NCBI GenBank assembly: GCA_020436935.1
Contig: JAGQWX010000010.1
Location: 45,020-109,019, forward strand
Length of the DNA stretch: 64,000 nt
Direction of reading: 5' to 3'
Source of the DNA: Saprospiraceae bacterium
GTDB taxonomy: Bacteria; Bacteroidota; Bacteroidia; Chitinophagales; Saprospiraceae
Positions 62,101-64,000 of this stretch are shown one piece after another. The position numbers and the translations under genes are program-made. Below the pieces are notes generated by a model. That model was not told the DNA's origin and ran no database searches. It saw only the letters and a program-made list of their open reading frames with translations. How positions within the stretch are numbered: position 1 is the first letter of the stretch; the number at the start of each line of letters is the position of its first letter.

Positions 62101-64000
62101 ATAGTAAAAACCTTCTGTGATACGGCAGATACCATATATTCATGTATAAAACCAGTAATTGTCCTGGACACCTTCCCCAAACAACTCAGCGGCATAGACG
62201 CCCTCAATCTTTCTTTGGATGAGATGTGCATGGGTGTGGTGACAGCAGACATGGTCTTGAGTGGTATCCAGGGTTGCAGAAATGCCTTTGAGATCACACT
62301 GGAATATCCGGAAGGCACCAATGTATATGAACCTGCCAATAAGGTGGATCAAAGCCATGTGGGACATTGCATTACTTTCAAAGCGACACTGCTTGCAGAT
62401 GGCAACTCTACGTGGGGCACAATATGCATCGAAGACAAGCTTGGCCCAACCATCACGATGCTACCGGACACAATGATCTTCTGCGTAGAGTCTATCCTTC
62501 CGCGAAGGATTGGCACTGCGACAGCTACCGACTGCGGTGGTGTGGAATATTTGGATTACCGCGACCACATCGAAGATTACATGTGTAGCCCTGAGAACGA
62601 CATTGCACAAATCATCACAAGAGTGTGGACAGCGATCGATGGCATGGGCAATATCGCCACAGATACGCAGATCATCACAGTGAAATACCTCCCTGACAGT
62701 CTTTTGCACGCACCGGAGCCACTGGTGACCTTGAGCTGCGGAGATGACACGAGCCCTGCAGGCATAGCAGCGAAGCTGGGAGATCAGTATGGATATGCTT
62801 ATTATATAGATCCGGTCAATCAGATCATCAGCCCAATCAAAGATGGCGTAGTGTGCAACTTTGCGGTGAGCTATGAAGACGGCAAAAAAATAGAAGTATG
62901 CGAAGAAGGCTGTACTTCGAGCTATAAGATGATAAGAACATGGACACTGGGCAACTGGTGTACAGGAGAGATTACGAGAATGATGCAGATAATCAAGGTG
63001 GTAGATACAATAGCACCAATCATCAGAGTCGAGAGCCCGGATAAAGTATACAGCGTGGATGCGTGGAGCTGCGAGACGGACATCGTTCTGCCAATAGCAA
63101 CAGTAATCGACAACTGCGATGAACACGCAGGTGTGGTGAAGATAGACGGGCCTGCGGGCACAATAGTAAGATATGTAAATGGCAGATGGATAGCCGAAGG
63201 CGTGACGAAAGGCACACATGAGTTGGTATACACGGCCAAAGATTGTTGCGGCAACCTGAGCACAGCTTCGATCACGGTAACAGTAGTCGACAAGGTAGCG
63301 CCAGTCGCCACTGCAAAAGAATACATTGTCGTATCACTTACCCGTACGGGACAGGTGGGTAACGACGGACGACCGTCCGTCGATGATGGCATTGCTAAAA
63401 TATATCCCGAAATGATCGACAACGGCAGCTACGACAACTGCACAGACGTGAAGCTTGAAGTAAGAAGAGAAGCCGGATCGCCGATATGTCTGAATGAAGG
63501 CACAGGTGGTTACAACAACAATGTGACGTATGACAATACAGGCCACAAGGATGACAATGCCAAAGACACAGACGGCGGAGCATATGTGAAGTTCTGCTGT
63601 GAGGACGTAGGCAAAGAGCACAAAGTGTGGCTGAGAGTATGGGACGATGCCGATATGGATGGCTTTTATGGAAGTGCAGGTGATAACTACAACGAAACCT
63701 GGGCGACGGTGAAGGTAGAAGACAACAGCGTACCGAAGCTGGTGGTAGAAAGAGACATCACGATCCTGTGTGATGAAGACACCTCGAAGCTGCACCTGAA
63801 CCTGAGCGATACGTATATCTCGGTAAATGGCCGGGTACCGGCAGAATGGCTGCCATGGGTAGACGCAACGTGTGACTACGAGATCAGCTACAAAGACAGA
63901 GGCAGCCTGACGACGTGCAATACAGGAAGTTTCATCAGGACGTACCGAGTTTTGGGCGGTAAAGATGGCAAGGTAGCGGCAACGGCAGAGCAGACGATCA
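56113..64000 (+). CDS. Giant multi-domain surface protein (probable adhesin), 3' end outside window
   Basis: One frame stays open from the ATG at 56113 to the window edge, over 2,600 codons. A short hydrophobic N-terminus (MLLKSIYYSTIFFYVSVVLQ) could be a signal peptide. Residues about 82-753 hold four tandem Ig/PKD-like units (YLWNTGANTQTI, VTVTGNACS). A DUF2341-like domain follows (about 930-1040; SIYMYYGNP), then further VDAGPDQTVC-type Ig-like modules. A parallel beta-helix/choice-of-anchor Q-like region lies at about 1575-1940 (YFVDSSAVGG, DGLPRITNGTVDIGAYEF). HYR-like Cys-containing domains (VCEEGCTSSYK, YTAKDCCGNLSTASITV) follow to the edge. T9SS export and a role in adhesion or matrix are inferred. 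Confidence 0.88.
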   Translation, partial: MLLKSIYYSTIFFYVSVVLQMPIENYLADRPSDTLHQSYKANNTGASCDDQEGGFSESFYFQDAKKANKRATNEDCEQNANITILESGTSINANDQYICNTNTATLNAGLGFDSYLWNTGANTQTIVVNTSGIYSVTVTYNGCMSSDSQAIFVHSLPLMLNVTENSGSFPNDNKICVGDTVSLEVLGGGAGYSWNTGQTTSSIKATPPINTLFRVTVTGNACSYTVTSQTVFPTPIQLSANVTVGNKPNITVMESGTSINSTDQYICSTNTATLNAGSGFDSYLWSTGANTQTIVVNTSDRYSVTVTKDGCMSSDTQAIIVHTLPLMLNVTENSGLFPNDNTICIGDTVNLEVLGGGTGYSWNTGQTTSSIKATPLVNTLFGVTVTGNACSYTVSSMTIVPTPIQLSANVNVGAKPNISVMESGTSINAGDQYICSNNTATLNAGAGLDSYLWNTGANTQSIIVNSSGDYSVTVTKDGCVAADTQQIIFHSLPVLVNVFENSGIAPNDNNICMGDTICLLATGGGTAYSWNTGQTDSTFKVPLAANSMFTVTVTGNACSFDVSSMTIVPKAVTASANITVGTMKTTITITEGGTNLNAGDEYVCNSNGATLDAGPGFDSYLWNTGATTQTIQVNTSGDYSVIVSKDGCFSVDTQEVIVHSLPVLVEIEENSGIAANDNVICLGDTVCVTATGGGTNYLWSAGGNPLPVPSSDSTFKSVPAQNTQFAVIVTGNACSFAVSSTIQPLPVVATANVEVISLQVDAGQNQTVCADSTMIQLNGSVSGSSTEGMWNGGSGTFLPNNTTLNAIYQLGASDISAGFVDLVLSSQGMGDGCGSKSDTMRIFILPIPDVDQPSSQEVCSGEMTEQVNFTSSENNVFFSWTNDNPAIGLGTNGLGNIPPFMALNNGSSPEIANIIVSSYYSGTVSNQSPPNGWTDLMQIDIAENSGSPLMDYQLRLEINTLELISAGKLQSSGADLRFGYNNGANLLNYWIESGLNTVNTVVWVKIDQLPANAITSIYMYYGNPIASPQSAIDGTFFGPHSATDSVNTGGAGGVSNSQRGFRFAPNEDILINRFGKRTPNGTARYVTLFDYVSQAILRQDVVPGPAAEYYYDTITEPIWLTSGTQYLLEIFQGEGDGYYFGSSTQIGEHLTYYDMRYCNSCTQNSFPTSSLSNYQYGYPDFHYYTKNNVSNPPTYLISGKVGCDSKPKTFTITVYPSNIVDIVSNDTTICGSTDSIPLSAIYLGQSEPPQWTSTGSGIFSPSDTSLNANYILGETDRTANSIKIFLTSSLCANAIDSMTVYIDSAAIVNAGPDQTVCASDTIYLSATLSGLATNVVWQKNVAFGTFIGPDTEPNAKFVLNSNGMAQSSIKFGIMSNDPVGNVCQGGLDTVEIFISPKAIADAGPDRAVCGSQDTVQLSGMIGGLATSASWSGGSGTFSPGANVLNPVYALTAADTAAGYVDLILTTDDPLGLCGPATDTIRIHIDKPSIVDAGPDQFICTTDTIYLHAELSGLANALVWQKNEAFGEFIGSDTESDAVFVLNANGMAQSSISFGVMSSDPPGVCDGGTDTVVIFITQQGEGKYFVDSSAVGGLNDGSSWENAFLTLQDALDQCDADTICVAKGTYYPDQGGGNTEDDRSAFFELKGGLTLLGGFPTGGNGPREPSCNPTILSGDINMDGDSTGNTYNVIKSIGYDDTIYFDGFIVEHGNAIPNGEEGGAWWDGSFSDNALLDIRNTTFKNNYATLGGAFYGEGSRNLNIIHSIFHDNTSITRGGAMYLTPDNGGGIAEVLLENDLFYNNNAPVNGGAIAVTSTIGINLNVVNSTITKNSPDGINYNSAGLVNILNTIIWENGPASITGMNPPNVQNSIIEFGGGMGVNNKDEDPQFQDPGQNDFRVSSGSPAIDMGDNGFVGTTEDLDGLPRITNGTVDIGAYEFLLNCDTVVLYVNADGSVPGVPVDSFLMSALDSNCMLIVNGEVVTEMATFSCDDTSANVSVQIVKTFCDTADTIYSCIKPVIVLDTFPKQLSGIDALNLSLDEMCMGVVTADMVLSGIQGCRNAFEITLEYPEGTNVYEPANKVDQSHVGHCITFKATLLADGNSTWGTICIEDKLGPTITMLPDTMIFCVESILPRRIGTATATDCGGVEYLDYRDHIEDYMCSPENDIAQIITRVWTAIDGMGNIATDTQIITVKYLPDSLLHAPEPLVTLSCGDDTSPAGIAAKLGDQYGYAYYIDPVNQIISPIKDGVVCNFAVSYEDGKKIEVCEEGCTSSYKMIRTWTLGNWCTGEITRMMQIIKVVDTIAPIIRVESPDKVYSVDAWSCETDIVLPIATVIDNCDEHAGVVKIDGPAGTIVRYVNGRWIAEGVTKGTHELVYTAKDCCGNLSTASITVTVVDKVAPVATAKEYIVVSLTRTGQVGNDGRPSVDDGIAKIYPEMIDNGSYDNCTDVKLEVRREAGSPICLNEGTGGYNNNVTYDNTGHKDDNAKDTDGGAYVKFCCEDVGKEHKVWLRVWDDADMDGFYGSAGDNYNETWATVKVEDNSVPKLVVERDITILCDEDTSKLHLNLSDTYISVNGRVPAEWLPWVDATCDYEISYKDRGSLTTCNTGSFIRTYRVLGGKDGKVAATAEQTI
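56356..58371 (+). repeat. Four tandem 504-507-bp repeats in the giant surface protein
   Basis: Units begin near 56356, 56860, 57364 and 57871, each about 168 residues. Each contains an ESGTSIN/EGGTNLN start, YLWNTGANTQ, DNxICxGDT and VTVTGNACS. Units 1-3 are very similar at DNA level and unit 4 is more diverged, so the array grew by duplication or unequal crossing over. Confidence 0.85.

Noticed and set aside
62461..63219. A 252-codon open frame antisense to the giant surface-protein gene (and similar shorter ones)
   Set aside because: Cys/Tyr/His-rich composition with no domain logic; the plus strand carries a coherent protein. Long antisense frames come from codon bias.
1..64000. CRISPR arrays, prophage, insertion sequences, tRNA or rRNA genes
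   Set aside because: I found no array of short direct repeats with unique spacers, no transposase or integrase-like protein, and no cloverleaf-like or rRNA-like stretch in the gaps I read.

Overview
The window looks like a chromosomal segment of a member of the Bacteroidota, most likely of the Saprospiria/Saprospiraceae type. The evidence is a TonB-dependent receptor with a carboxypeptidase-like N-terminal domain, the type IX secretion (T9SS) regulator PorX, two secreted peptidases with C-terminal T9SS sorting domains, and a giant multi-domain surface protein. Promoter-like TAnnTTTG boxes are present, Shine-Dalgarno sequences are weak or absent, and several genes appear to start with TTG or GTG. 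The taxon is inferred from these traits; no rRNA gene is present.

Positions 1-16.4 kb: a truncated TonB-dependent receptor (-) diverges from a LytS/LytTR two-component pair. A beta-barrel protein, a rhodanese, an M14 carboxypeptidase, PorX, GlyA, a lipoprotein, an M4 metallopeptidase and a family 9 glycosyltransferase follow. The 7.8-8.3 kb gap carries two copies of a G/C-rich hairpin repeat and an 18-bp tandem repeat.

Positions 16.4-34.2 kb: mostly metabolism and housekeeping. An enolase-superfamily dehydratase and an RraA-type aldolase both carry export signals. Then come a CBS-domain cystathionine beta-synthase/cysteine synthase, ClpB, a small trypsin-like protease, Pgk, GapA, PdhA, an exported intradiol-dioxygenase-like protein, an ABC pair and several small enzymes. 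A promoter-like box and a rho-independent terminator at 24.15-24.25 kb frame a possible small RNA of about 85 nt.

Positions 34.2-56 kb: a surface-glycan island. A nearly unbroken minus-strand array from 52.4 down to 35.6 kb begins at a good Bacteroidota-type promoter. It encodes a nucleotidyltransferase-fold protein, three B12-binding radical SAM proteins, four methyltransferases, two glycosyl-transfer-type proteins (a GT39-like membrane protein and a GT4), an SGNH hydrolase, a polysaccharide deacetylase, a GNAT/FemAB-like protein, and a carbamoyltransferase-SxtJ-DUF5989 trio. A radical SAM/SPASM gene within it survives only as an internally deleted remnant. Two O-antigen ligase/polymerase-like proteins and another polytopic membrane protein flank the array. 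Together these would build, modify and polymerise a decorated polysaccharide; the product is unknown.

Positions 56.1-64 kb: one open frame of more than 2,600 codons that leaves the window. It has four 504-507-bp tandem repeats, a DUF2341-like domain, a parallel beta-helix/choice-of-anchor-type region and HYR-like domains. It is probably a T9SS-exported adhesin or matrix protein, but its C-terminus is not visible.
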